Position numbers and translations under genes: made by a program | Notes under the pieces: generated by a model | What the model saw: only the letters and a program-made list of their open reading frames with translations | Told to the model about the DNA's origin: nothing | Databases searched by the model: none | Assembly: GCA_949316495.1 (NCBI GenBank) | Contig: OX439008.1 | Span: 12,667,532-12,731,531 of the forward strand | Length of the DNA: 64,000 nt | Source of the DNA: Amphiduros pacificus | Taxonomy: Eukaryota > Annelida > Polychaeta > Phyllodocida > Hesionidae | Reading direction: 5' to 3' | Part shown: in pieces, positions 51,290 through 64,000 of the stretch | Numbering within the stretch: the stretch's first letter is position 1 | Layout of the letters: every line of letters begins with the position of its first letter

Positions 51290-51612
51290 GTAGAGTAGAA
51301 TAGAGTAGAATAGATTAGAGTAGAGTAGAGTAGAGTAGAGTATAGTAGAATATAGTAGATTAGATTAGATTAGATTAGATTAGAGTAGAGTAGAGTATAG
51401 TAGAGTAGAGTAGAATATAATAGATTAAATTACATTAGAGTAGAGTAGAGTAGAATAAAATAGAATAGATTAGATTAGATTACATTAGAGTAGAGTAGAA
51501 TAGATTAGATTACATTAGAGTAGAGTAGAATAGATTAGATTACATTAGAGTAGAGTAGATTACATTAGAGTAGAGTAGAATAGAATAGATTACATTAGAG
51601 TAGAGTAGAATG
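51290..51612 (+). repeat. TAGAG / TAGAT pentanucleotide array
   Basis: Alternating runs of TAGAG and TAGAT. The larger module TAGATTACATTAGAGTAGAG recurs at least five times from 51475 on. Confidence 0.92.
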
Positions 51613-51969
51613 GCTTAATTCCCCACATTTTACGCCACAGGGGGCAGCCACGGAGCTCCGTAGATACCAAGTGCTGGGTTACGAAAACCTAAACATCCAA
51701 CTGACATGTGCTTTAGGTGTTTGTCAATGATTCTACAGACTCATGAAATCTTTTTCGTGAAGGCAATTGACCTTTCAGACTTTAGCCTGACCGAGTCTCG
51801 TTAACAGAGCTTTGTCCTTATTATAAATTCTCTTTGTGAAAGAAATGTGTACGATTAATTTTCATGTAATCCACAAATGATAAACTGACATCAACGTTAT
51901 CGTAAGTCATATATGATTCTTTTTGATAAAGCATTCCTTTGTGCATTCGAATCTTGCTGAATCTTATCT

Positions 51970-52116
<147 letters not shown>

Positions 52117-52639
52117 TAAATAAAATATGACTAGAGATGTAAAGCTTATATATATATATATATATCATCTGCACCCCGGCTGTTTATGCAGATGATTTGC
52201 AGCGCTACAAGACTACAAGATTTCCCCCCCCCCCCCACCCAACTAATACATACATAATGTTCTTCAGATCCACTCTCAGACCCATTAATTAACATGTAAA
52301 ACAACTTTTGTACAATTGCTCACATTAGTGTAAGAATGATATTTCCGAACATAGCCAGCTTTAAATCATTCATGCTATTTTAAAATGATCTTCGAAAGAT
52401 CTAAATTTATGACACACCAAGTTAAACGGTCAATATTTCTTTGTAAATGACTTGCACAATGAAGTCCGTAGAAATACAGTTACATCGCGAAAATTTTGAT
52501 AATCTTGAAAACGTATTGTAAAACAAACCAAATATCCATAATCATTGCTCATATAATCATTACCCATAAGGAATATGATGAAACTTATCGCACAAGCACA
52601 CACATATATGCATGCACATATTAACCTGTTTAATATGTG

Positions 52640-53090
52640 ATAATATAGACGCTTGCGCGTGTTGGCATGCGCGGTGAACACACACCCAAGAATCACAAAC
52701 AGAATCTACGATGTGAAATAAATATATTATTATGTACTGATTGCACCAGGTCCTTAAGCCATATAAGATATTTAACACTCGACAATTGAACATAGAAAAA
52801 CTACATCCTACTATATTAAGGCTTTGCTTATTAGTAAAAGAATGTCAAATGATCAAGGAATCTGATATCTGCGCATTTAACATATACACGTGCGCATGAC
52901 AGCATGTACGCTGAACACGCACTGAAACACACATAATCTACGATGTGAACTAAATATATCATTATGAACTCCCTAAGCCATATAAGATATTTAATACCCG
53001 ACGATTGAATCTGAAGAAAACTACGTTCTATTATATCAAAGCTTTGCTCATTAGTTAAAGAGAATGTCAGATCGAGGAATCGAATATCGA
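52640..53090 (+). repeat. Diverged tandem duplication (about 225 bp x 2) upstream of the GPCR
   Basis: Copy 1 (about 52640-52863) and copy 2 (about 52870-53090) share in order: a GCATGCGC-type block, AATCTACGATGTGAA, AAATATAT-ATTATG, 'AAGCCATATAAGATATTTAA', 'AACTAC-TTCTA-TATAT' and GCTTTGCTYATTAGT. They end 500-950 bp before the GPCR start codon. Confidence 0.75.
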
Positions 53091-53587
53091 TAACGCAATT
53101 TAATAATGCAATCTAATAATGCAATTCTCACTGCTTGGGTTTGTGATCCACCAATCACTTGTTCAAGTACAATGCATGCTGGGATACAATTGCACGCGTG
53201 GAACAAAACAAATCTCTTTTGGGAATCTTGAGAAGAAAAAGAAGACAGTTATGGATGTAATGAAATGTCGATCAGCATTTGTTAATACTATAAACCCAGC
53301 TTGCGTGTCATTCATGATATATTTCAACCAACCAGGTGGCAGCACGGCCCACTCAAGAAGTGAGAATTTGTTGCTGTTTCTCATTGGTGCTCTCTGATCG
53401 GAAACAAGATGTTAATCTTATCTGTGTGTGTGGAAAAGGTTGCCTACATAAGGGATTGAAAGAATTATGTTGATACTTTACATTTCAAAGAGAATTTTTC
53501 CAATGCTTACATATTTTTCATTACTAAATGTCTAGGCATATCTTATGGTTCCACATCACTCCATTCTAAACTTCATCATCTGAGAAA

Positions 53588-54508
53588 ATGAATGTTACAG
53601 AATCTGCAGCAGACGGCTCGGCATCGGTTGTTCCCCTAGGAACTCAAATTTTTATAGCCATGAGATTTATTTGGGGATGTTTCTCAATATTCGGCAATGG
53701 TTTGACTATAATGTCGATAGTGAAATTTGACTATCTGCAGAATCCTGCAAACCTTATCATAGCCAACCTGGCCCTGGCGGACATGTTCAGTGGATTCAGT
53801 TCTATGATCTTCTTGCTCCCCATATCTTATACATTCGGCCATGCTGGATGGAAAGCGCTCTGCTTGACTTTCGCCGTCTTCGTTCTTCTGTCCAACTTGG
53901 GAAACATGATCACGCAAGCGATCATATCCGTGGAGCGCTTTATCTTTATCAAGCATCCACTGCGTTATCACGCCATTGTAACAGATAAAAGAGCCAAGTA
54001 TGTGCTCCTCTCAAGCTGGGTGTACCTTGGTACTACGTTGGCTTTTTTGATGGCAGTGGGGAACCAGTTGGAAGACAACATGCCCTGCGACGCCCGGGTG
54101 TTTATACACCCTATTGCGTTCACGGTGATATTCTCTGGTCAAGCTATTGTCTCCATCGCCATCACAATTGTTCTCTACTTAATCATCGGCTATGTGGCTG
54201 TGAAGAGAGCGAGGGAAATCCATGCAGCTGAGGACGAGAACCTGAAAAACACAGTTAATGTTCAGATGAAAGTTACCAAGATGTTAGGACTGGTGATCGG
54301 TATATATGTGGTCACGTACCTGGCCGCCATTACAGTTGATCCTTTGTTAGACTCGGGAGGAGTGGCCGGGCCGTGGAAAGATGCCATCAGAATGGTCTCC
54401 TTGCTCGTCTACTACTCTACCTCCTGGCTCAATCCACTCATCTACGCCTGGAAAGCCAAGCAGTTCAGGAAAGCATTTCTAGAAATTCTGACGAGAAAAC
54501 AACAATGA
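53588..54508 (+). CDS. Class A (rhodopsin-like) G-protein-coupled receptor, intronless
   Basis: 306 aa with seven hydrophobic segments. Landmarks are N37 in TM1 (FGNGLT), NLALAD at 60-65 with D65 in TM2, C92 at the top of TM3 paired with C167 in ECL2, ERF at 116-118 in place of DRY, W144 in TM4 and NPLIY at 282-286 in TM7. The canonical CWxP of TM6 is missing (IGIYVVTYLA instead). The N-terminus is short with an N-glycosylation site at N2, and the C-terminal tail is only about 20 residues, without a clear palmitoylation cysteine. Short termini and a single exon resemble amine/MECA-like receptors expanded in invertebrates; the ligand cannot be told. No AATAAA was seen close downstream. Confidence 0.92.
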   Translation: MNVTESAADGSASVVPLGTQIFIAMRFIWGCFSIFGNGLTIMSIVKFDYLQNPANLIIANLALADMFSGFSSMIFLLPISYTFGHAGWKALCLTFAVFVLLSNLGNMITQAIISVERFIFIKHPLRYHAIVTDKRAKYVLLSSWVYLGTTLAFLMAVGNQLEDNMPCDARVFIHPIAFTVIFSGQAIVSIAITIVLYLIIGYVAVKRAREIHAAEDENLKNTVNVQMKVTKMLGLVIGIYVVTYLAAITVDPLLDSGGVAGPWKDAIRMVSLLVYYSTSWLNPLIYAWKAKQFRKAFLEILTRKQQ

Positions 54509-54909
54509 AGCGCTTCAAAGAGATTTCTTCATATTTTATTGATATTTGGTCTTCTCTGCTTCTGCTTAACAGTTCTTCAGGTCTGAATTTGAACTGTTTC
54601 TACAAAGTATGTTCTTTTCCTCTTTGTTTTCATTTTATTCTGCAAGTTGTGATATAGTGACATGAAGTGTTTTTTTGGTACCCACGACTGTTGTCTTTAC
54701 AGAGAATGTTCTTTGGAGGTAAAATACTAGAATAACGAACAATCGCGGGGGATTATATATTGAACAGGAGAGAGCGGCGAATGTATTCGCACATTGTGTT
54801 AGGGTCATTTATGATAGATGCAGCCAAGTTGTGAAAGCACTAAAACCATAGTAGCTGTAAATTGGTTGAATGTTGCATCAAATCTTTTTAGGGTCAACCA
54901 CGTAATGGT

Positions 54910-55225
54910 TTTGTTTGTTTGGGGTTTTACATCACTTTCAACATTATTTCAGTCATTTCGTGATGAGACCTACTTGTAGCAGATATAGTGCTGCCTCACT
55001 GATTTGTCATGTAGCAGGTCCTTGACATGACAACCCACCCGGTCACAGATTTACAAGGACAACGGGTTAACCCTTTTGGCACGGACCTCGTGAAATTGGG
55101 AAATTGTATCATGAGTTCAATCTCGGCATGGCCGGGGATCGAACCCACGACCTTTGGATCACCACAGAGGAACTGGTGCTAATAAGCTGGTGCTCTAACC
55201 AACTGTGCCACGGCCCGTGGCCCCG
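54910..55225 (-). mobile_element. tRNA-derived SINE, family 1, copy 2
   Basis: About 90% like the copy at 2624-2952, with the same A and B boxes and CAAA tail. It is flanked by a perfect 9-bp target duplication, CGTAATGGT, at 54901-54909 and 55226-55234. Confidence 0.92.
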
Positions 55226-55436
55226 CGTAATGGTATAGGATTATTTTCCTATATACGTTAGTTGACGATTTCGTATAATATTCCTTTTATGTGGTTTTGT
55301 GTTGTTTAACATTTTACTTTCTCTACCTCATTTATACCTGCGGATTTTTTTATGTAAAGTGTTAAAACAGTTTGATAAATACTCACCAACTTGTTCCACA
55401 ATAGATGTAGCATGAAATAGCAGACTCACTGCCCTT

Positions 55437-58085
55437 GTGTGGCATTACTTAGCTTATTTACAACTTTTATGGACGTTCAGAGAGTGTTGTAGAGATATTT
55501 CACACGGGGCATACCAGGTTCATATACTTAAACTCAGCAAGAAGGAACCCCAGGTGCCTATTCCACACAATAGCACATCCCTGGCACCTATTCTGAGCAG
55601 AAGTGCATCCAAGGTAACTATTCTGGAGGGAATCCTGGGTAGCCACATTCTAAGTACCCACTCTGTAATAAAGTGCATCCTTGTTACCTTGGCTGAGCGG
55701 GAGGGCAATTTAAGTACCTATTCTGTAATAAAGTGCATCCTTGTTACCTTGACTGAGAAGGAGGGCAATTTAAGTACCTATTCTGTAATAAAGCGCATTC
55801 TTGTGACCTTGACTGAGCAGGAGGGCAATTTAAGTACCTATTCTGTATTAAAGTACATCCTTGTTACCTTGACTGAGCGGGAGGGCAATTTAAGTACCCA
55901 CTCTGTAATAAAGCGCATTCTTGTGACCTTGACTGAGCAGGAGGGCAATTTAAGTACCTATTCTGTACTAAAGTACATCCTTGTTACCTTGACTGAGCGG
56001 GAGGGCAATTTAAGTACCTATTCTGTAATAAAGCGCATTCTTGTGACCTTGACTGAGCAGGAGGGCAATTTAAGTACCTATTCTGTACTAAAGTACATCC
56101 TTGTTACCTTGACTGAGCGGGAGAGCAATTTAAGTACCCACTCTGTAATAAAGCGCATTCTTGTGACCTTGACTGAGCAGGAGGGCAATTTAAGTACCTA
56201 TTCTGTAATAAAGCGCATCCTTGTTACCTTGACTGAGCAGGAGGGCAATTTAAGTACCTATTCTGTAATAAAGCGCATCCTTGTTACCTTGACTGAGCAG
56301 GAGGGCAATTTAAGTACCCACTCTGTAATAAAGCGCATTCTTGTGACCTTGACTGAGCAGGAGGGCAATTTAAGTACCTATTCTGTAATAAAGCGCATTC
56401 TTGTGACCTTGACTGAGCAGGAGGGCAATTTAAGTACCTATTCTGTAATAAAGCGCATCCTTGTTACCTTGACTGAGCAGGAGGGCAATTTAAGTACCCA
56501 CTCTGTAATAAAGCGCATTCTTGTGACCTTGACTGAGCAGGAGGGCAATTTAAGTACCTATTCTGTACTAAAGTACATCCTTGTTACCTTGACTGAGCGG
56601 GAGGGCAATTTAAGTACCTATTCTGTAATAAAGTGCATCCTTGTGACCTTGACTGAGCAGGAGGGCAATTTAAGTACCTATTCTGTACTAAAGTACATCC
56701 TTGTGACCTTGACTGAGCGGGAGGGCAATTTAAGTACCTATTCTGTACTAAAGTACATCCTTGTTACCTTGACTGAGCGGGAGGGCAATTTAAGTACCTA
56801 TTCTGTAATAAAGTGCATCCTTGTGACCTTGACTGAGCAGGAGGGCAATTTAAGTACCTATTCTGTACTAAAGTACATCCTTGTTACCTTGGCTGAGCAG
56901 GAGGGCAATTTAAGTACCTATTCTGTAATAAAGCGCATCCTTGTTACCTTGACTGAGCAGGAGGGCAATTTAAGTACCTATTCTGTAATAAAGTGCATCC
57001 TTGTGACCTTGACTGAGCAGGAGGGCAATTTAAGTACCTATTCTGTACTAAAGTACATCCTTGTTACCTTGACTGAGCGGGAGGGCAATTTAAGTACCTA
57101 TTCTGTAATAAAGTGCATCCTTGTGACCTTGACTGAGCAGGAGGGCAATTTAAGTACCTATTCTGTACTAAAGTACATCCTTGTTACCTTGACTGAGCGG
57201 GAGGGCAATTTAAGTACCTATTCTGTAATAAAGTGCATCCTTGTGACCTTGACTGAGCAGGAGGGCAATTTAAGTACCTATTCTGTACTAAAGTACATCC
57301 TTGTTACCTTGACTGAGCGGGAGGGCAATTTAAGTACCTATTCTGTAATAAAGTGCATCCTTGTGACCTTGACTGAGCAGGAGGGCAATTTAAGTACCTA
57401 TTCTGTACTAAAGTACATCCTTGTTACCTTGACTGAGCGGGAGGGCAATTTAAGTACCTATTCTGTAATAAAGTGCATCCTTGTGACCTTGACTGAGCAG
57501 GAGGGCAATTTAAGTACCTATTCTGTACTAAAGTACATCCTTGTTACCTTGACTGAGCAGGAGGGCAATTTAAGTACCTATTCTGTAATAAAGTGAATCC
57601 TTGTTACCTTGGCTGAGCAGGAGGGCAATTTAAGTACCTATTCTGTAATAAAGCGCATTCTTTTTACCTTGACTGAGAAGGAGGGCAATTTAAGTACCTA
57701 TTCTGTAATAAAGCGCATTCTTGTTACCTTGACTGAGAAGGAGGGCAATTTAAGTACCTATTCTGTAATAAAGCGCATTCTTGTTACCTTGACTGAGCAG
57801 GAGGGCAATTTAAGTACCTATTCTGTAATAAAGCGCATTCTTTTTACCTTGACTGAGAAGGAGGGCAATTCAAGTACCTATTCTGTACTAAAGTACATCC
57901 TTGTTACCTTGACTGAGAAGGAGGGCAATTCAAGTACCTATTCTGTACTAAAGTACATCCTTGTTACCTTGACTGAGAAGGAGGGCAATTTAAGTACCTA
58001 TTCTGTAATAAAGCGCATTCTTGTTACCTTTGCTGAGCGGGAGGGCATCCAAAGAGTGGGCATCCCAGGTACCTATCATGCATGA
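55437..58085 (+). other. Long open frame through the 60-bp array (20-aa repeats), coding status doubtful
   Basis: The frame reads about 40 repeats of NLSTYSVIKCILVTLTEQEG, broken by one TGA at 57594-57596 (TGC to TGA in an otherwise typical unit). 60 is a multiple of three, so a unit lacking a stop in one frame gives a long frame automatically. Variable positions include both silent (ATC/ATT, GTT/GTG) and replacement changes (Y/H, I/L, C/R/Y, Q/R/K). There is no signal peptide, no recognisable domain and no clear start context. I regard a real protein as unlikely but not excluded. Confidence 0.3.
55650..58050 (+). repeat. 60-bp minisatellite, about 40 units, with 120-bp higher-order period
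   Basis: The unit runs TAAGTACCTATTCTGTAATA, AAGTGCATCCTTGTTACCTT, GACTGAGCAGGAGGGCAATT. Every unit is exactly 60 bp, with no insertion or deletion in 2.4 kb. Between about 56520 and 57540 two unit types alternate: one has GTACTAAAGTACATCC with GAGCGG, the other GTAATAAAGTGCATCC with TTGTGACC and GAGCAG. The flanks (55540-55650 and 58045-58080) contain related CCTATTC/CATCC words, apparently the seed sequence. Confidence 0.97.
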
Positions 58086-59147
58086 TATTGGAACATTATT
58101 ACTAATGTACCAGATATATCTTAAAATGTATTAGATATATTACAGTGTCAATGGAAATTTGACGGAAAAAAGATATTTATGAGAGAATTGTTTGTCATCA
58201 AAAACAATCATGTAATGATTAGAAAAGAATTAGAATTGCTACAGCATGTGTGTGATAATGTTCTAGTATCATTTTGTGACGAATGAATGTCATGAATGAT
58301 ATGAAGTTTAGACTACAGAATGTCTATCAGTTGTTTTTTACTTTTGTTCAATGTATAATAATGTTATGAATAAACACAATATTAAAGTTATAAGCATTTT
58401 TATGTTTCATTTATGTGACAGAGCGTTAAAAGCAATAATGAATTTCATTGTTACATTACACTGTTTTGCAAAAAACATTTATGCACAATATAGTAGTGTT
58501 TCCAAATAAAGACAAATATTGTGTTTATATATGTTCTTAACATTTGCTTTCCTTGAATTCTGTTTTTGTAAATACTTCCATCATATTCTTCTTTACTGCC
58601 AAGAGGCATACATAATGACAATACTCACTCCTCACAGACAAAGTAAGCCAGAAAAAGAAACACGGGAAATCAATATATTATCAAGAGCTGATAAAAACCT
58701 TAGTCATTATGTGTCATTTACAACATATTAACAAATACCCAGCTGTAGTCTTCAATGTCTTTATATGAGGCTTGCATATGTTTGCATAAGAAAGCAATAC
58801 ACATGACACTCACCTTTATGGCTCAGTGACACCATATATTATTATATAAAGTTCAACACTGATTCAAACGTCTAATTGTTTTGTTCTAAAAATTCTTGAA
58901 TAAACTTGGATTTTCCACCACACAAACATAGCATGTATACTTTTTAGCACTTTGAATGTCTCTCATTTAAATACCAGAAAACGTGATTGGTTTGAGAAAC
59001 TAAAAGAACATATTGGCACCCAAATGATTATCAATATAAAAAACAAATCACTTGATCATAGAGAGCAGAATATAAAATTTAAAATTAAGTTAGCAAGAGT
59101 CATGAGTTAATTTGAATTCTCTTCATATCAAACAAAATATCAAACGT
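58086..59147. other. Non-coding stretch
   Basis: AT-rich. No exon, RNA gene or repeat was recognised. Confidence 0.45.
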
Positions 59148-59580
59148 ATATCAAGCAGTCTATAAAGCAGTATATAAAGCAGTATGTAAAGCAGTATATA
59201 AAGTAGTATATCAAGCAGTATATAAAGTGGTATATAAAGCAGTATAGCAAGCAGTATATCAAGCAGTATATCAAGCAGTATATCAAGCAGTATATCAAGC
59301 AGTATATCAAGCAGTATATAATGCAGTATATCAAAAAGTATATCAAGCAGTATATCAAACAGAATATCAAACAGTATATCAAGCAGTATAACAAACAGTT
59401 TATCAAGCAGTATATCGAGCAGTATATCAAGCAGTATATCAAACAGCATATCAAGCAGTATATTAAGTAATATATTAAATGATGTATTAAGCAGTATAAT
59501 AAGTAGTATATTAAGAAACGTGATAAACAGTATATTAAGCAGTATATTGAGTAGTGTATTGAACAGTATAATGAGCATTA
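59148..59580 (+). repeat. 12-bp minisatellite GCAGTATATCAA
   Basis: About 30 units of GCAGTATATCAA with variants GCAGTATATAAA and GCAGTATATTAA. The variants cluster by position (AAA at the left, CAA in the middle, TAA at the right), as expected from local expansion. The long Leu/Ile/Asp frame on the minus strand is a by-product. Confidence 0.93.
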
Positions 59581-62050
<2,470 letters not shown>

Positions 62051-62449
62051 CAGTATATGTCCTTCAACCTTCGTTCATTCATCTTTACTTTGATTATAAG
62101 TGATTTATTATAGTATATATTAACATATACAAGCTCTCCATTGGGTCCCGAATCCTACTGTATATCTTTGAATATGACTACGATAGACGAATACACTTAG
62201 TGGTGATATTATTTGTTCTGATGACTTTAACTTTCCATATCTTTGTACCATTGTCTGTTTTTCAATAATTCTTGGCTTAAATATTAGATACTACATGTAC
62301 ATTATAAATGTTATGTTTAGCGGAAATACCTACCCGTGGATAATCAACTATAAGATGTTGTCCTAGATTCTGATATGATTTTTTTTTTATTTGTTTTGTA
62401 TTAATGACCTTTTTCCGCTCTACTCTTATCAATGATCTTTGATAAGTGA

Positions 62450-63031
62450 TTCCAATTGGGAGAGGGTGGTTTTAACTGGAGGAGGGTGGTTCCAACTGAA
62501 GGAGGGTGGTTCCAACTGAAGGAGGGTGGTTCCAACTGCAGGAGGGTGGTTCCAACTGGAAGAGGGAGGTTCCAACTGGAGGAGGCAGGTTCCAACTGGA
62601 GGAGGGTGGTTCCAACTGGGGGAGGGTGGTTCCAACTGAAGGAGGGAGGTTTCAACTGGGAGAGGGGGGTTCCAACTGAAGGAGGGAGGTTCCAACTGGA
62701 GGAGGGTGGTTCCAACTGAAGGAGGGTGGTTCTAATTGGAAGAGGGAGGTTCTAACTGGAGGAGGGAGGTTCTAACTGGAAGAGGGAGGTTCCAACTGGA
62801 AGAGGGAGGTTCCAACTGGAGGAGGGAGGTTCCAACTGGAGGAGGGTGGTTCCAACTGGAAGAGGAGAATTCCAACTGGAAGAGAGAGGTTCTAACTGGA
62901 AGAGGGAGGTTCTAACTGGAAGAGGGGGGTTCCAACTGGAAGAGGGAGGTTCCAACTGGAGGAGGGAGGTTCCAACTGGAGGAGGGTGGTTCCAACTGGA
63001 AGAGGGTGATTCCAACTGGGGGAGGGTGGTT
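62450..63031 (+). repeat. 20-bp minisatellite, about 29 units
   Basis: The unit is GGAGGGTGGTTCCAACTGGA with GGAAGAGGGAGGT-type variants, regular throughout and G-rich on the plus strand. Spurious Trp/Pro- or Gly/Arg-rich frames run through both strands. Confidence 0.95.
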
Positions 63032-63149
63032 CTCCTAATAAAAAACCATGTTTAAAAACCTGAAAAAATCATGACCATGTTTAAAAACCTGAAAAAAATC
63101 ATGAGGTGCGCTCGGGAACATCGACTTATGTGGAAAGAAGTCTTATGGA

Positions 63150-63425
63150 GGGTACATTCATTGGTGACCGGTATAAGGGACTATTCAATACATACAGATT
63201 CTTATTGGTTAGCGTCTCAGCCAGCCAACTGATTACAGGTCATGACCTGAAATTTGTCAATTCTGATTATATGATATTTTGGTGGTCGAGACTCCCATGC
63301 AGGAGTTGTCAGTCAGATTTTTATAAATGGTCATGGATTGCAGTAGATCCTGTGCGCATCTTTTTATCATTGGTGGCAGGGACTGATATGACTGTCAAGT
63401 CCTGTTTTGTAGGGTGTTTGTTTAA
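63150..63425 (-). repeat. Interspersed repeat family A, copy 4
   Basis: On the minus strand it reads 'CCCTACAAAACAGGACTTGA', 'CATATCAGTCCCTGCCACCA' and 'GACCATTTATAAAAATCTGA', in the same order as copies 1 and 3. GGTCATGACC lies at about 63238. Confidence 0.7.
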
Positions 63426-64000
63426 AATAATTTATGTCAGGCTGTGAGAAATGGGAGGGGTTCATCAAGATATCTTAAATTTCATATCCGTAGTTGGACA
63501 GTTCCACCTAAAATCTTATAGGGTGCCCTTGAAACAAAAAGTATGGCGTGTTCTTTCAAAACATTCTGACAGGGTGATACATTGCAGGGCGTCTTGGGAA
63601 AGTTCTATTCATAAGTAACCTAAATGCCCTCTTTTACAGTTGGGTGCACGTGAAAATCAACCATGTGTATCCATTGCAATCACGTGTAAATATAGATCAT
63701 CATCTCCACTGTTTAATATGTTTGTCTGGAGTAAGTTACAGATTATATCATGAAGATCCTAGAAGTATTATATTAGACGTTTAGTGTGTACAAACAAGGT
63801 AAGTGGTGACCAAGTCCTTGCCACGCATATGACTATTTATGTGACACGCCTTAAAGTACACGTCCACACAATGTGTGGGGAATGTTTAAACAATCTCTTG
63901 GTTTAACCTGGATTACATTATATGGAACGCAGGTATACACACAAATATGGGAGACTCCTGACTGTTATTTCCATCTTGAAAGAAGATAGAAGCTGCTGTA
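63426..64000. other. Non-coding end of window
   Basis: No gene or repeat was recognised before the window ends. Confidence 0.45.

Noticed and set aside
62401-63055. Pro/Trp/Asn- and Gly/Arg-rich frames on both strands
   Set aside because: They are by-products of the 20-bp minisatellite.

Overview
This is a 64-kb, AT-rich stretch of a eukaryotic (animal) genome. The evidence is GT-AG introns, an intronless class A GPCR, DUF229-family membrane hydrolases, tRNA-derived SINEs, CR1/L2-type LINE tails, a Ty3-type LTR element and very abundant micro- and minisatellites. The repeat content suggests an aquatic invertebrate (a lophotrochozoan or a non-vertebrate deuterostome), but the sequence alone does not let me name a phylum. 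No bacterial operon, CRISPR array or rRNA gene is present.

Host genes supported by the sequence. (1) Two DUF229 paralogues on the minus strand, at 4654-6633 and 17529-19499. They are about 94% identical over the lumenal domain and look like a local duplication 12.9 kb apart. (2) A three-exon minus-strand gene at 36713-40259, whose exons join in frame into a 179-aa secreted protein that I do not recognise. (3) A five-exon minus-strand gene at 43302-48691, whose exons join in frame into a 499-aa multipass membrane protein with a C-terminal RING-H2 domain, probably a membrane E3 ubiquitin ligase. (4) An intronless rhodopsin-type GPCR on the plus strand at 53588-54508.

Layout. 0-17 kb: transposon debris around DUF229 copy 1. 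This includes a 680-bp CAGGGG-ended element, a family of interspersed repeats, a Ty3-like fossil with a TTAA-flanked insertion, and a LINE tail. 17-22.6 kb: DUF229 copy 2, a truncated reverse transcriptase and tandem repeats. 22.6-30.2 kb: a Ty3/gypsy-like LTR element that landed inside a LINE tail and was itself hit by a 906-bp foldback DNA element. 30-36 kb: LINE ends, several terminal-inverted-repeat elements and short tandem repeats. 36-49 kb: the two multi-exon genes, with repeats in their introns. 49-64 kb: the GPCR, a SINE, a 2.4-kb array of about forty 60-bp units, more minisatellites and the longest LINE copy.

The genes do not form a pathway. The most informative structures are the repeat insertions, several of which have target duplications or an unoccupied counterpart in the window, and the 60-bp array, which has no length change over about forty units and a 120-bp higher-order period. 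I see no clear new multi-gene system. The two reconstructed spliced genes and the non-autonomous element families are the best candidates for undescribed content.
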